Counted from the first letter of the stretch, positions 16,589-28,700 are shown. The stretch: 60,664 nucleotides of DNA from Nonomuraea indica (GCF_002850745.1 NZ_KZ559482.1:1-60664); one strand, 5' to 3'. The notes: generated from the letters alone by a model not told the origin. A program made the numbers and translations.

Positions 16589-17572
16589 ATGGCGCATCGC
16601 GTGGCGGTTCTCGTGCTCGACCAGTTCTCACCGCTCGACCTCGGGGTGCCGGGGCAGGTGTTCTGGGCGGCGGAGACGCCGTCGGGCGAGAAGCTGTACG
16701 AGGTGGTGACGTGCTCCCCCGGCAGGCAGCCGGTGCGCTGCTCCGCTGGTTACACCGTGCTGCCCGACCACGACCTCGACGTGCTCGACACCGCCGACAC
16801 GGTGCTCGTGCCGGGCGTGCACGCCGGCCCGCCGGTGACGGACGGCACGTTGCCCGGTCCGGTCCGCGAGGCGTTGCTGGGCCGGCCCAGGGTCATGTCG
16901 ATCTGCACGGGCGCGTTCGTGCTGGCCGCCGCCGGGCTGCTGGACGACCGCCCGGCGACCACGCACTGGCGTGACGCGGCGCGCTTCGCCACCCTGTTCC
17001 CCCGGGTGCAGCTGGACCCGTCGGTGCTGTTCATCGACGACGGCGACGTGCTCACCTCGGCGGGCGTGGCCGCCGGGCTCGACCTGTGCCTGCACGTGAT
17101 CAGGCGCGACCACGGCAGCGAGGTGGCCAACCGCACGGCCCGGCGCTGCGTCATGCCGCCCTGGCGCGACGGCGGGCAGGCCCAGTACATCGAGCGCCCG
17201 CTTCCCGACCCGGCCGGCTCCAGCACGGCGCCGACGCGCGCCTGGATGCTCTCCCGCCTGGACGCCCCGCTCGACCTGGGCGCGCTGGCCGGGCACGCCC
17301 GCATGAGCGTGCGCACCTTCACCCGCCGCTTCCGCGAGGAGACGGGCGTCAGCCCGGCCCGCTGGCTGACCCGGCAGCGGGTCGAGCACGCCAGGCACCT
17401 GCTGGAGACGACCGACCTGGGAGTGGAGGAGGTGGCACGGCGGGCCGGGTTCGGCACGGCGGTCTCGTTGCGCCAGCACCTGCACGCGGCCGTCGGCGTC
17501 GCCCCGCTCGCCTACCGCCACACCTTCCGCCGCGCGGACGTCCCCCACGCGCACGATCAACCCAGCGCCTAA
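16589..17572 (+). CDS. GlxA-type regulator: DJ-1/PfpI domain plus AraC helix-turn-helix
   Basis: 327 residues. The N-terminal class-I glutamine amidotransferase-like (DJ-1/PfpI) domain (about 1-190) retains the nucleophile-elbow Cys in SICTGAFVLAAAGLL. The C-terminal AraC domain (about 220-320) has two helix-turn-helix motifs: LAGHARMSVRTFTRRF and VEEVARRAGFGTAVSL. Such GlxA/FtrA-like proteins activate or repress adjacent metabolic or transport genes in response to an unknown ligand. The divergent MFS gene is the natural candidate target. A second member of the family is encoded at 34494. Confidence 0.9.
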   Translation: MAHRVAVLVLDQFSPLDLGVPGQVFWAAETPSGEKLYEVVTCSPGRQPVRCSAGYTVLPDHDLDVLDTADTVLVPGVHAGPPVTDGTLPGPVREALLGRPRVMSICTGAFVLAAAGLLDDRPATTHWRDAARFATLFPRVQLDPSVLFIDDGDVLTSAGVAAGLDLCLHVIRRDHGSEVANRTARRCVMPPWRDGGQAQYIERPLPDPAGSSTAPTRAWMLSRLDAPLDLGALAGHARMSVRTFTRRFREETGVSPARWLTRQRVEHARHLLETTDLGVEEVARRAGFGTAVSLRQHLHAAVGVAPLAYRHTFRRADVPHAHDQPSA

Positions 17573-17583
17573 GGTAGGCCTTC

Positions 17584-18474
17584 ATGGGGGAATGGGGGCC
17601 GGCGAGCCCGTTCGAGGAGGAGCTTCTGGACGCCCTGGCCGGCGAGGCGGCGGCCCGCGGCCTGGCCCTGCTGCGCGGCGCCGACTTCGCCCTGCCGATC
17701 ACCGAGGCGGCGGCCGCCGGGGCGGAGCAGCCGGCCTGGGCGACCATGGAGGGCGGCGGGCGCACGTGGGTGGCCGCCTTCACCTCCGTGGAGGCGATGC
17801 GGGCGATCACCGGCTTCGCGACCTACCGGGTCAGCTCGCTCGTGGAGCTCGCCTCCGCGTGGCCGGACCCGCGCTGGGGGCTGGCCGTCAACCCCGGCCT
17901 GCCGATCGGCCTCACGCTGGAGTCGGGAACGGTCGCCCGGCTGGCCGTCCCGACCATGGCCCAGGATCTCGCCATCGACCCCGGCTCGGGGCTGCCGGTC
18001 GTGCAGAAACTGCTCCGGCCCGGCGACCTGCACGACCTGCTCGGCGACGGCGCGACCCGGGTGTCGGGCTACTGCCACCACGCCCTCGACGTCGCCCATA
18101 TCGCCACGCCCACCGTGCTCGCCCGCGCCCTCGGGCAGCCGGAGCTGGTGACGCCCGACGGTTCGGTCAACATCCTGCGCTGGCGGGCGGCCGGGCCTGA
18201 GCTCTACCGCACGCCATACGGGGGGCTGGACGAGGAACGCATGACCGCGGTGGCCGGATGGGTGGTCGAGGAGCCGCCCTTCGTCGGCCTCGGCCTCGTG
18301 CCCACCCCCGGTCAGCTGATCCGTGAGTACAAGATCGACGGGGTGCTCCTGACCCACGGCGCCCTGATCGTGGAGCTCACGGTGGAAGGGGTGGAGCGGC
18401 GCCGCGCCGTCTATGACGGCGACACGGGACGATGGTTCCTGGTGCGGCACGCCCGGCGCGAGGAGATCGCGTGA
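17584..18474 (+). CDS. SseB-family protein
   Basis: 296 residues. The N-terminal SseB-like domain (about 5-120) shows the layout FEEELLDALAGEAA, ALLRGADFALPIT, then TWVAAFTSVEAMRAI and GLAVNPGLPIGLTLE, where the NPGLP stretch is the most conserved family feature. A second half (about 160-296) carries beta-rich sequence ending in WFLVRHARREEIA. SseB-like proteins in actinobacteria often lie beside ESX/WXG100 genes, which fits the neighbours here. It starts 11 bp after the GlxA-type gene. AAGG about nine bases upstream could serve as ribosome site. Its stop overlaps the next start (GTGA). Confidence 0.75.
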   Translation: MGEWGPASPFEEELLDALAGEAAARGLALLRGADFALPITEAAAAGAEQPAWATMEGGGRTWVAAFTSVEAMRAITGFATYRVSSLVELASAWPDPRWGLAVNPGLPIGLTLESGTVARLAVPTMAQDLAIDPGSGLPVVQKLLRPGDLHDLLGDGATRVSGYCHHALDVAHIATPTVLARALGQPELVTPDGSVNILRWRAAGPELYRTPYGGLDEERMTAVAGWVVEEPPFVGLGLVPTPGQLIREYKIDGVLLTHGALIVELTVEGVERRRAVYDGDTGRWFLVRHARREEIA

Positions 18475-18860
18475 GCTGGTCCGGATACCGGGCGCGCTGG
18501 CGGGGCACCGACTACGAGGCGACGCCGGACCCGCGCGACGACGGTCTGTGGATGCGCCTGCGCGCTCCGTCACCCGCCGAGGGGTTCGAGGAGTCGGCGC
18601 CGGGCTGCTTCGTGCGGGCCGTCCCGGCCGCCGAGTGCGAGGCGGCGGTGTTCGTCACGACGGTCTGCGAGTGGCGGGGCGAGCCGTTCCAGGTGTACGG
18701 CGAGCACGACGGCGACCTGCTGCTGGAGTACGTCGGCGGGCGGGTCACGGTGGCCCGGCGGCTCGGCCTCGAGCGGGTGGAACGCGGCGTCCACCGCTCC
18801 CGTGCGCCCCGGCAGGAGGTTACCGCCCTGCGACAGCACGTCGTCCCTCTTGTGACGTAG
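18471..18860 (+). CDS. Unknown 129-residue protein, partner of the SseB-like gene
   Basis: Starts at GTG 18471, overlapping the SseB-like stop. The sequence begins with WSGYRARWRGTDYEATPDP and contains a strand-rich middle (ECEAAVFVTTVCEWRGEPF, then LLLEYVGG) with two Cys, and a basic end. No signal peptide or membrane segment is seen. I do not recognise a family. The tight overlap implies equal production with the SseB-like protein and probably physical interaction. Confidence 0.6.
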   Translation: MSWSGYRARWRGTDYEATPDPRDDGLWMRLRAPSPAEGFEESAPGCFVRAVPAAECEAAVFVTTVCEWRGEPFQVYGEHDGDLLLEYVGGRVTVARRLGLERVERGVHRSRAPRQEVTALRQHVVPLVT

Positions 18861-18983
18861 ACGTTTTCCGTTTACCCCTTGTGCACTTTGTTAACTTTTT
18901 GGAAAATCGGTCGCAGATGTGGAATTTGTGTCTGTTGGTGCCCGGGGGGAGCGTTGGAGTTCGGGTCGCCGGAAGCCGCAGGG
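18861..18983 (+). promoter_or_regulatory. AT-rich leader before the EbfC/giant-protein operon
   Basis: This 120-bp gap is the most AT-rich stretch for kilobases (runs such as TTTTCCGTTT, TTGTTAACTTTTTGGAAAATC at 18890-18911). TTTACC followed 15 bases later by TAACTT is a possible -35/-10 pair. It separates the SseB-like pair from the EbfC gene, so the giant-protein operon probably has its own promoter here. A GGGGGGAG stretch follows at about 18945-18952. Confidence 0.45.
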
Positions 18984-19355
18984 ATGCAGGCCTACGCCGA
19001 GGAGCTGCGCTCCATGTTCATGCGCATGCAGGACGAGGCGTTCGACCTGCACAAGAAGGCCCGTGCCGTCCAGGTGACGGAGACCTCGCGCGACGGGCTC
19101 GTGTCAGCCACCGTGGGTCCCCGCGGTGACCTCATCCGGCTCGACCTCGACCCGAGGCTCTACCGCCGGCCCGACTCCCGCCATCTCGCCGACACCATCA
19201 CGGAGACGGTCGCCCGCGCCGCCGAGAAGGCACGCGAACGCGTAGTGGAGATCTTCGAGCCCGTGATCCCGCCGGAGCAGATGGCGGCCCACATCGAAGG
19301 TGACATCGAGACCGTGATGCGGCAGCTCGCGGAGCGGATGACCGGGGAGAGGTGA
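18984..19355 (+). CDS. EbfC/YbaB-like nucleoid-associated-type protein of an ESX locus
   Basis: About 123 residues: a helical start (MQAYAEELRSMFMRMQDEAF), a central strand segment VSATVGPRGDLIRLDLDPRLYR (read in two parts), then a helix with ADTITETVARAAEKARERV. This helix-strand-helix layout is that of YbaB/EbfC DNA-binding dimers. A divergent subfamily is regularly found next to WXG100 and ESX-effector genes in actinobacteria, where it may act as a chaperone rather than a nucleoid protein. The exact start is uncertain: ATG 18984 with GGAAG upstream, or TTG 18954. Its stop overlaps the next gene (GTGA). Confidence 0.7.
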   Translation: MQAYAEELRSMFMRMQDEAFDLHKKARAVQVTETSRDGLVSATVGPRGDLIRLDLDPRLYRRPDSRHLADTITETVARAAEKARERVVEIFEPVIPPEQMAAHIEGDIETVMRQLAERMTGER

Positions 19356-19696
19356 GCACGATGCGCGATGGGGTGCGGTTCAACGAGCAGCTCTGCGCGA
19401 CGGGCATCTCCATGTGGGGAGACATGGCCGCCGCCCTCAAGAAGGAATGGGAGGAGGCCGTCGCCGAGATCGAGGGATGCGTCGCCGCGGCCCCGTGGGG
19501 CGGCGGAGCCGAGGGCATCAGGTTCCATCAGGCCCTGCTCAAGAGCGGGGGACCGGCGAAGCTGTGCCAGACGGCACGCCGGGTCCTCGGAGACATCGAG
19601 CGGACCGCTCCCACCATGCGCGACACCATCTCCATCTCGGTCGCCGCCGACGAGTACGAGGCCGAACGGATCAAGCGACTGCTCATGGAGGCTTGA
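19352..19696 (+). CDS. Small helical W-G protein, WXG100-like ESX partner
   Basis: 114 residues, helical, no signal peptide. The pattern MWGDMAAALKKEWEEAVAEI, then APWGGGAEGIRF (W-G-G at about residues 49-51), then LGDIERTAPTMRDTISIS, resembles a WXG100/ESAT-6 hairpin of two helices around a W-x-G turn. It starts at GTG 19352, overlapping the EbfC-like stop, or at ATG 19361. It lies 54 bp before the giant gene. I infer it is the helical partner that pairs with the N-terminus of the giant protein or helps present it for export. Confidence 0.6.
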   Translation: MSTMRDGVRFNEQLCATGISMWGDMAAALKKEWEEAVAEIEGCVAAAPWGGGAEGIRFHQALLKSGGPAKLCQTARRVLGDIERTAPTMRDTISISVAADEYEAERIKRLLMEA

Positions 19697-19750
19697 GCCA
19701 CCCGCACGAGGCGGGCGGCGACGGGGTGACGGGATCGGGGCGGGGGTGGC

Positions 19751-22700
19751 ATGTCGAGGTACGGGAACGGCGACGTCAACAGCGACGTCCCCGGCGCTCA
19801 GACGTTCCGCGGGAGCGGCGGCACGTCGGCCACCGACATCCAGCCGGTGTGGGAGACCGAGGCCCTGCCGCAGTGGGTCAACCGCATCCTGATCCCCCTG
19901 CTCGCCTCCGGCCAGGCCTGGCCGAAGGCGAGCGAGAGCGGGCTGTGGGCGGCCAGCAGGCCGCACAAGCGGACGGCGAAAGCCGTGCTCGACGCCCTGG
20001 ACCCGACGGAGAAGGCCGTCACCAACTTCGTCCACGGCTGGGACGCGCCAGGCACCCCTGACCACATCAAGCGGGTCTCCGAGCTGTTCGGCATGGAGGC
20101 CGGGGCCGGCGCCGTGGCGACCTGGGCCGACGGCTACGCCCAGCAGTTCGACGCCTTCGCCCGCGAGACCCAGTACTCGAAGATCTCCATCAACGTGTCC
20201 TTCTGGGTGGCCATCACCGCGGCGTTCATCGCGATGGTCGCCGCGTTCTTCTCCGCCGGCACCACCGCCTGGCTGGTCGGCCCGTACGCGGCGGCCGCGC
20301 GCCGGGCCGTCAGCCGGATCCTCGAGATCCTCGCCATCAACGCCGGCCGCGGCTTCGTCGCCACGACGGCCGGACGGCTGACCACGTTGAGCGCGATCAC
20401 CTCCGTCGCCTCCCGCCTGATGGCCTCGCCGTTCGGCCGTGAGGGGGTCGAGGAGATCGGTGAAGGGCTCTTCATCGATGTCTACACCCAGCACAAGCAG
20501 ATGGAGATGGGCACCCGCACGGAGTGGGACTGGAAGCGGATGCTGCTCACGACGGTGGGTGCGGGCTTCGGCGCCGGTCTTGGCATGCGCATGGCCGACC
20601 GGATCTCCCGGCTGGTCAACCGGTTGCCGGGCATCGGCCGGCTCAATCGCATGGCGGGTGACGCGCCCGGCTGGGGGAACGCGTTCCTGCGTTTCCCGGG
20701 CCGGGCACTGAGCATCGGCGTGAACAATATGATCGTCTCCCCCGCCAGCAGCGTCGCGGCGGAACTGGCGGTGAACCAGCGGCTGGTGCTGCCGGGGCCG
20801 GAGGCGTTCGTCGGCGGGTTCATGGGCGGCGTCGGGCGTGCCGGGACGATCAGCCCGTTCAACCCGGACGTGGCCGCCGCGCTGCTCAACCCGAGCGCGG
20901 CGCTGGACCGGGCGACCGATCTCGCGGCGCGCAGCGACCTCGAGCGGGCGGTCAACCAGGCCATGTCCACCAGGTCCGAGCCGCCGTCGGGCCCCGGCCC
21001 GTCGAGCCCGCCCGGCTCCCCCACGCCCGGCTCGCCCACGCCGGACTCGCCCACCGGCCCCGTGCCGGCGGGCCAGACGGCCACGCCCCCGGCGGGCCCC
21101 CCCGCCACGCCGCAGCGGACGGGCTCGCAGGTCACGACGCCCGGCACGCCGCCCACCGGCTCCTCGGCCTCCCAGCAGAACCCGCTCGCCGCGTCGAACG
21201 GGCCCTCCTCGCCGCAGTTGCCGGCCGGCGCGCGACAGGGCGGCCAGCAGCCCGCTCCCCAAGGCCCGCAGCCGGACCAGGGCGGCAACGGGCCGGCCCC
21301 GGCGAACCAGCAGTCGCCCACCACACCCGGCCAGCCCACCGCACCCGGCCAGCCCACCGCACCGGGGCAGGCACCCACGCCCGGCCAGCCCGCCGCACCG
21401 GCGCCCGCGCAGGGCCAGACCGGCCAGGCGCCCACCGCCGGGCAGGCTCCGTCGCCGTCCGCTCCGGCCGCCCAGTCGCCCGACCCGGGGCAGGCGCCCG
21501 ACACCGGCCAGGGGGCCCAGAACAGCCAGCCCGCGAGCCAGGCCGCGCCCGACAACTCCGCCGGCCAGCAGGCCGCCCAGCAGACGGCGCCATCCCCCGG
21601 CCAGACGCCCGACCAGGCGACCGGCCAGACGCCCAACCAGGCGACCGGCCAGACGCCCGGTCAGACGACGAGCCCGGCCACCGCTCCGGCGAACGCCAAC
21701 GCGTCCGCCGACAACCCCGCCACCCTGATCGCGCAGCGGACGGTGGCCGATGTCCAGCGGACGGCGTTCGCGCACGGGCTCATGCTGGACGACGGCGGCA
21801 TGCTGATCACCGATTCGAGCGGCCGCGTGGTCACGCTGACCCCGGAGGCCCTGCGACGGGTGCAGGACCTGGTCATGATCCGGACGGCGAACGGCGCGAC
21901 CCCCGAGCGGCTGCGCGCCGCGGCGGCGGCCGCGCTGGGCACCGAGATCGCCGTCGCGGCCGGCCGACCCCCGGCCGAGGGCGCCATGGAGGGCCTCGAC
22001 CAGCTCGCGCACGTCGATCCCAAGGCCGCCCCGCACGCGGCCGCCGAGGGTCTGGACGTGGACACCTCGGGCTCCGACAGAGCGGACCGCCTCGCGGCCG
22101 GCCTGGCGGCCCGGGCCCCCGCCCCCGACGCCGGGCTGCGGCCGGGCTTCTACAGCACGGCCGCCCAGGAGATCGCCGACCGGCTGGCGGCGTTCTCCTC
22201 CCCGGACGCGGGCGCGAACGCCTCAGGTACCAACGCCACAGGCCCGAACGCCACGGGCCCGAACGCCGCGACGACGAGCCGGCCGGGGACCGTCACCGCC
22301 GGGCAGATCTCGCAGTCCCTGTTCCAGCACCGCCGGCCCGCGCACCACGGGAACGCCACGGTGGCGGAGGTGCACGCCGCGGTCCTGGCCGAGCTGACCC
22401 TCGCGCACTTCGGCGGCCATGTGCTCGATCTGACCTGGCCACAGCCGTCCGATCTCCTGGTGGTCGAGACCAGGAACCGGGGCACGCTCCACTACCGGGT
22501 CATGGTCGGTCCCGTCGGGGACGACATGGCCCGTTCGGACGGCGCCACCGGCACCGCGACCGACCCGATCATCATGCGCGTCGCGCCGCGCAGCCCCAAC
22601 GAGTCGCTGGCCCGCGCCGTCCTGCACGAGGTCTCCCACCGTCTCCAGGACGACACCGCGGCCGCCGGCGGCCGGCCCCAGGGCGTGGCGCGGCGGTGGC

Positions 22701-25700
22701 TGTCGCCTTCCCAGCGAGGCCGGAGCGTGGACAGCTGCGTGCTGCCGCGGCTCAACGAGTTCCGCCTGCTGTCGGACAAGTGGCGGGCCGCCGCCACGAT
22801 GGACGAGCGGAACATCTGGGCGCACGAGATCAACCGGGTGCTGGACGACCTGCGCGAACGGGGCCAGACGCCGCCGCTGCCCCCGTGGTCGGGAGGGCAG
22901 CACCATACGTCCGCCGCGCCGACGGCGCCGGACACGCCGCTGTCCGACCTCACCTCCTACGTCCGCCACACGATCGACTCGCTGGGCAGGACCGTCGAGG
23001 GCCTGACCGAGCGCGAGGAGGCCAAGCGCACGTCGTCGACCGCGGCGATGGAAGAGGCGGTCGTCAAGCTCGCGGAGTACTACACCGCGCAGGAGCAGCG
23101 TGACCGCGGCGCGGCGGAACGGACCAGGAAGGCCTGGGCGGCGGCCGAGAAGGCCCAGGCCAAGGCCAACCGGCACGGGCGCATCGCGGACAACTACCAG
23201 CAGGCGCGCGAGTACGCCGAGCAGGCGCGCGAGGCCTACGAGAAGCTGCTGTCCTCGCTGGAGCAGGGCACGCCCCCCACCGCCGAACAGCTGGCCCAGC
23301 TGGCGGACCAGGCCCAGAACTGGTTGACGGACCTCCAGGCGGCGCTGCGGGAGGCGGCGCCCCCGCCGGAGGCGGCCCCGTCGTTCGTCCCGGCGGACCG
23401 GCTTCCGCACCTCAACCGGCTCACCCGGACCGTCAACGAGATGATGTGGCGGAACGGCATCGACCACACCTTCACCCCGGACACGCTGGAACGCGTCCTG
23501 TCCGAGGAGTTCAGCCGGATCATCTCCGGCGACGGCGCGCTGGTGCGGGTGGGCCGCGGCACGCCGGGCGAGCTGCTCATCCACATCTCGGCCACCGACC
23601 TGGTGGAGGTGCTGGGCGCGAGCAAGGTGGCCTCCGAGATCATGAACGGTGTGCTGCCGCAGGGTGGCCGGTCCGTCGGCGCCTCCGCCAACTACAGCCA
23701 GAACGCCGACGCCGCCTACAGGCTCCACACGCTCATCAAGGCGCTGCCCGACGGCGACGCCAAGGAGTTCCTCAAGCACTTCGAGCTGAGCGTGTCGCCC
23801 AGCGGGGGCCACGCGCAGTCGCTCACCGGCAGCGCCGGCAACGCCGCGCTGCCGGGCGGAGTCGCGGACGACCGGGTCGAGTCCGTCGCGTACGACGCGG
23901 CGGCCACGTGGACGGTGCGGGTGCGCACCGCCAAGCACCCGAACTGGTCGGACCCCGTCACGGTGTCCCACGGCGACCAGAACGACCCCACGAACCTGCG
24001 GGTCTACGTCTCCCACGCCTACATGGAGCCCCCGCCGCCGGGCGAGGCGCAGCTCGACGAGAAGGATCGCGGCAAGACGCCCTTCCCCGAGAACGTCGCG
24101 CTGGGCCTGACCGGGCTCGTCAAACTGGCCGACGACACGGCGCGCGCGCTGGGCGAGGAGCATTTCCCGCCGGGCAGCGTCGCCCGCCGGCAGCTCTACA
24201 CCGCCATGATCGACGACCTGTACGGCCGCATCGACGAGGCGGTCAACGACCCGAGCGGCCTGCGGCGGATCATCCACGTCAACGGCAAGCCGTTCGTCCA
24301 GCTGCAGATCAAGGCCGTTCCCCGGCTGAAGAGCTTCAAGCGGGTCGGCACGGCCAGCGAGGTCTGGCAGGAGCGGCTGCGCGTCGAAGTGGTCAAGGCC
24401 ACGGGCAACCAGTCGTCGAGCCGGTCCAGGGGCGTGTCCACCACGCTCGGCGTCACCGGCTTCACGGCCGACGCGGTCCCGGGCGACGGCGAGTACGCGA
24501 TCGGGCCGAGCGCGAACGGGCGGGGATCGGTGGGCGCGTCCGTCTCCGACGGACTGAGCGTGGAAGGCGTCACCTACCACCCGAGCGTGCAGCGCTTCAC
24601 CGGTCGCTCGCAGGGCGAGGAGGTCGAGTTCGACTACGTGGTGACCGGGCAGCTCATCGACTCCGACACGGAGATCGGCCCGATCACCGGCGAGGGCAAG
24701 GGCCTGTTCAGGTTCGCCGAGAAGGACGCCCACGAGTACGGCATGCCGGTGGACGCCGAGGCGTTCACCGTCGAGAACGGTGAACGGGTCTACCGCGACG
24801 ACGGCACCCCGGATCCGCCGGAGGGCCGCAAGGCGGAGCTGCCGCCCATCTACGGCAACGAGCCCGGCAAGGTGCGCGGCGCCGGCCCGGGCCGGGTCGG
24901 AGGCATCAGCGAGGCCGAGAAGCTGAAGGAGGACGTCAAGGAAGGGCTCCGCAGGAAGGGCATCCTGGCGCCCATCGTCGACGGCAAGCGGCAATACAGC
25001 AAGGACCCGCTCGAACGGGTCAGCCAGATGCTCAACGAGGAGGAGATCGACCGCCAGATCGACAAGAAGCGGCTGCAGTCGGGCTACAACCAGGCCACCG
25101 CCGACGGCATCCCGATCAAACTGGTCGTCCGGAAATCCGGCCGCGCGCCGCAGGTCATCACCCTGAACGTCACGCTGGAGCAGCACTTCACCGCCGAGCA
25201 CGGCAGGATCCCTCCCGAGCTGCTGCGGATCATCGAGTCCGAGGCGCTGGCGCACCTGCCCATCGGCAGCGACACCAACGTCTGGTCGCACAGCCGCACG
25301 GAGAACGCGGGCTGGGGCGCCGGTGCCAACGTCAAGCACGTCGTCCCGGAGAAGACCGAAGGCGTCAGCCCCAACGTCGGCGTGGGCGGCGGCCGGGACT
25401 ACTCCCGCACGACCGGGCACACGCAGGGCCTCACGATCAACTACGTGGGGCTCTACGAGAACGGCGCGCCGCTGGCGGCGTTCGCGATCCGGCACACCGC
25501 CCGGGTCGAGATCCTGCACGCGGACGGTACGCGGGAGCTTCTGGCCGAGCGCGACGGCACCGCCGAGGTGCTGATCTCCAGCGACCTGCTTCCCCCGGAC
25601 GGCACGTCGCCGTTCGGTGAGAGCTTCGAGACTCCGGCGGAGGTGCGGGAGTACCTGACCGCCCAGCAGGTCGACACGGGCGACCTGCTGGAGGCGCTGC

Positions 25701-28700
25701 AGGGGGTGCTCGACATGACGGACCCGGACTCGCCCGCCTACCACCACCTCGCCGAGCTCGCCAACAGCTACACCCTCACCGCCCACCCGGAGATGTTCAC
25801 GACCGCGTACGGCAGCAACCTCCTGGTCCGGCCCCAGGGTCTGAGCCCGTCGACCGGCTCCGCCGACGTGCGTGCGACGATCGGCGACTCGACACTCGTC
25901 GGCGTCGTCACGGACGTGAACGGCAAGATCAACCTCACCCTGGCCAGCATGGGCGTCACCTCGGCCAGGTCGCACAGCGGGAAGGTCGAGGGCTCGGCCG
26001 GCGTGTCCCACCAGCACGCCGACGGCTCGGGTGAAGGCGGCAAGGTGGGCGGCGCCCACTCCGGTGGCGAGTCGCGGGCCCAGACCGACCTGGCGATCTG
26101 GGGGCGCGAACGGCTCGCCATCGAGACGGGCAACCAGTACGTCTTCACGGCCAAGGTGGCCTTCGACGTGACCGGCGGCCCGACCGGCGCGGAGCCGGTG
26201 GGGCGGACGGCCGACGGCACCCTTCTCTACACGGTGCCCGAGCGCCACGTCCTGCGCATGTACGCCGAGGGCACGTTGAACCTGCCGCTGGCCCAGATGG
26301 CCGACGTGGTGGAGCGGTTCCTCGACGGCACCCTCAAGATGGACCGCTCGGTCGCCGTGCCGCTCGTCAAGCGGTACCTGGAGGCGTTGCAGCAGTCCCC
26401 CGCTCCGGTCCCGCTGGCGGACCGGCACACGCCCGCGGCGTTGATCGCCGCGCTCAAGCCGCTCGTGGACGCCGGCTCGACACTGACGCGGGTGGACGAG
26501 TTCCTCATGCGGGCCACCGAGATCGTCGAGGCCGTGCGCGAGGCGCAGCTCCCGTCGTGGATCAAGGATCGGATCGGCCACACGCTCATCGAGACCGCGC
26601 GGCTGCAGCGCAACGGCGAGGACGTGCAGCTGCTGGACGCGGTCCGCGAGGCTGTCGCGTCCGTCTCCACTGAGGCGCTGTCCGACGCGGCGATCCCCGA
26701 CAGCCTGCGCAAGATCTTCAGCAACGACCGCTGGGTGGGGCCGATCGACACGATCTTCAGCGAGGAGGGGCTCCAGCTCCGCTACTACACCCCGTTCGAC
26801 GCGCTGGGCCGGCGCGAGGAGGTCGTGGTCAAGGTCCGGGGCGAGTTCACCGACGACCCCGCGATCTTCCTGGAACACGTCGACGACATCGGCGGCATCT
26901 GGCAGGACTACACCTACCTGGAGGAGATCCTGGCGGAGACCCGGTTCGCCGGAAACGCGGTGAACGCCGGCGGCGACCGCTCCGGCGACGGCCACGGCAG
27001 CAACGCCTCCGTCAGGACCGACCGCGGCCGGTCGGCCACCGGCTCGGCCGCCGAGCAGGAGACCCGCATCCAGCGCGTCGCCATGTTCAACGGCGGCATG
27101 GAGCGGGTCAGCCAGAAGTTCAGGATGACCGTCGAGGTGGAACGCACCCCGCAACAGGCGCGCCCGAACGGCCTGGGGATCAAGGCGGGCCGCACGGTCA
27201 CCAGCACCCCGATCGAGCTGGACGGCACCATGGTGCGGCTCATCCCCAACGGATTCGTCAGGATCGGCGCGGAGCAGGCCGCCGAACCGGCCAGGCGCTA
27301 CGACCCTCGGCAGGTCACGCTGCCGCAGAGCTTCGCCGCGAACTCCGTCCGCACCGACCTCCACAGGAACGTCGTCAAGGCGCTCAAGAACAAGAAGCTG
27401 CTCGGCGACGGCGTCGAGGTGCTGGAGACCGAGCTGCTGAACCTCCTGTCGGAGACCGCGACCACCACCCTGTTCGAACGCATGAACGGCGAGCAGGGGC
27501 ACGAGATGACGCTGCCCGTGGAGGGGCTGCGCAACCGCGTGGTGAAGATGCGGGTCAAGGCGTCGGCGACCGACATGCAGGTGCTGGCCCGCGGCGTCAA
27601 GGACGTCGAGCTGGGCGATGTCTGGCGTATCCAGCGGACCACCGGCTCCTCCAGCTCCGGCGGGATGGCCTTCCCGATCGGCGGCGGCACCGGCATGGAG
27701 GACTCCGCGAGCGGCCTCAGCGGCGGCGTCTCGGGTGGCGAGCAGGCGTCGGTGAGCGTGTCGGACGGCGGCGGCATCCGCCGGGAGATGACCCGGATGG
27801 AGAAGGACGACGCCGTCATCGTCCGGTTCACCACGCACTACGACCTCACCATGACCCGGCAGGCGCTCACCCCCGAGGGCCCGAAGAGGCAGGGCAACGC
27901 CGTCCACATCCCCGGCGCCGCCACCGGCGAGGCGATCGTCATCATGTCGGAGACCGACTACCAGGCGATGACCGCCATCCTGGAGTCCGGCGGCACGCTG
28001 GGCCCCGAGTGGCAGATCTCCCGCGACGCCTCCGCTCCCGCCGCCGCTCCCGCGAACGTCACCGCCCAGCAGAGCGACCCGGCCCGCCCGTGGACGTCCC
28101 TGTTGCAGGCCCGGATCGACGCCATCGAGAGCGGGCGCGACGTCCTCGTGCGGATCACGGAGCCGGACCGCACCGAGCGGGTCTTCCTCGCCACTCCGCA
28201 GGGCCGCCTGATCGGCGACGAGCACGAGCACGACTCCGGGTTCGCCGAAGCGTTCGCCACCCTATCCCCCGAGCTGGTACGGCTCGCCGACGACGCCCAC
28301 GTGAACCTGCGCCAGGTGTACGAGGGACCGCGCACCCAGGAGCGCTTCGCCCTCCGGGTCCTGTCCGAGCTGGTCGGCCTCGGCGTGGACGTGTCCTCGG
28401 TGCACAACCACGGCGCGATCTGGCCGACGCCGCAGCCGGACGGTGACACCGGAGCCGCCGGAAGCGTCTCGGCGATGGGCTCGGAGGCGACGTCGGCGAG
28501 CGCCCCGCCGGGGGGCGCCCCGGCGGTGAGCACCCCGTCGGTGAGCACGCCGTCGGTCAACGCACCCGAGGTTGCCGGTTCGGCGTTCGTCGCCGACGGC
28601 CGTGCGCCGCACCTGGGCGACGTGACGCTCGACGAGCTGAAGGAGGCGGTGGAGCGGGACCTGCGCGTCTCGGACTTCGGCGGCAAGGTGCTCGGCTGGA

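Noticed and set aside
14590..16590. Single 666-residue minus-strand frame joining an MFS shadow to the Pth2-like protein
   Set aside because: The upstream part is out of frame with the true MFS gene and non-protein-like; the real Pth2-like gene begins at 15255 with an ATGA overlap.
18954..18983. TTG 18954 as the start of the EbfC-like gene
   Set aside because: The G-rich site lies too close to it; ATG 18984 fits the usual start of the family better, but the choice is not certain.
22223..28231. 2002-residue open frame antisense to the giant gene
   Set aside because: It mirrors the codon pattern of the plus-strand gene, has no recognisable domains, and is a GC-driven shadow.
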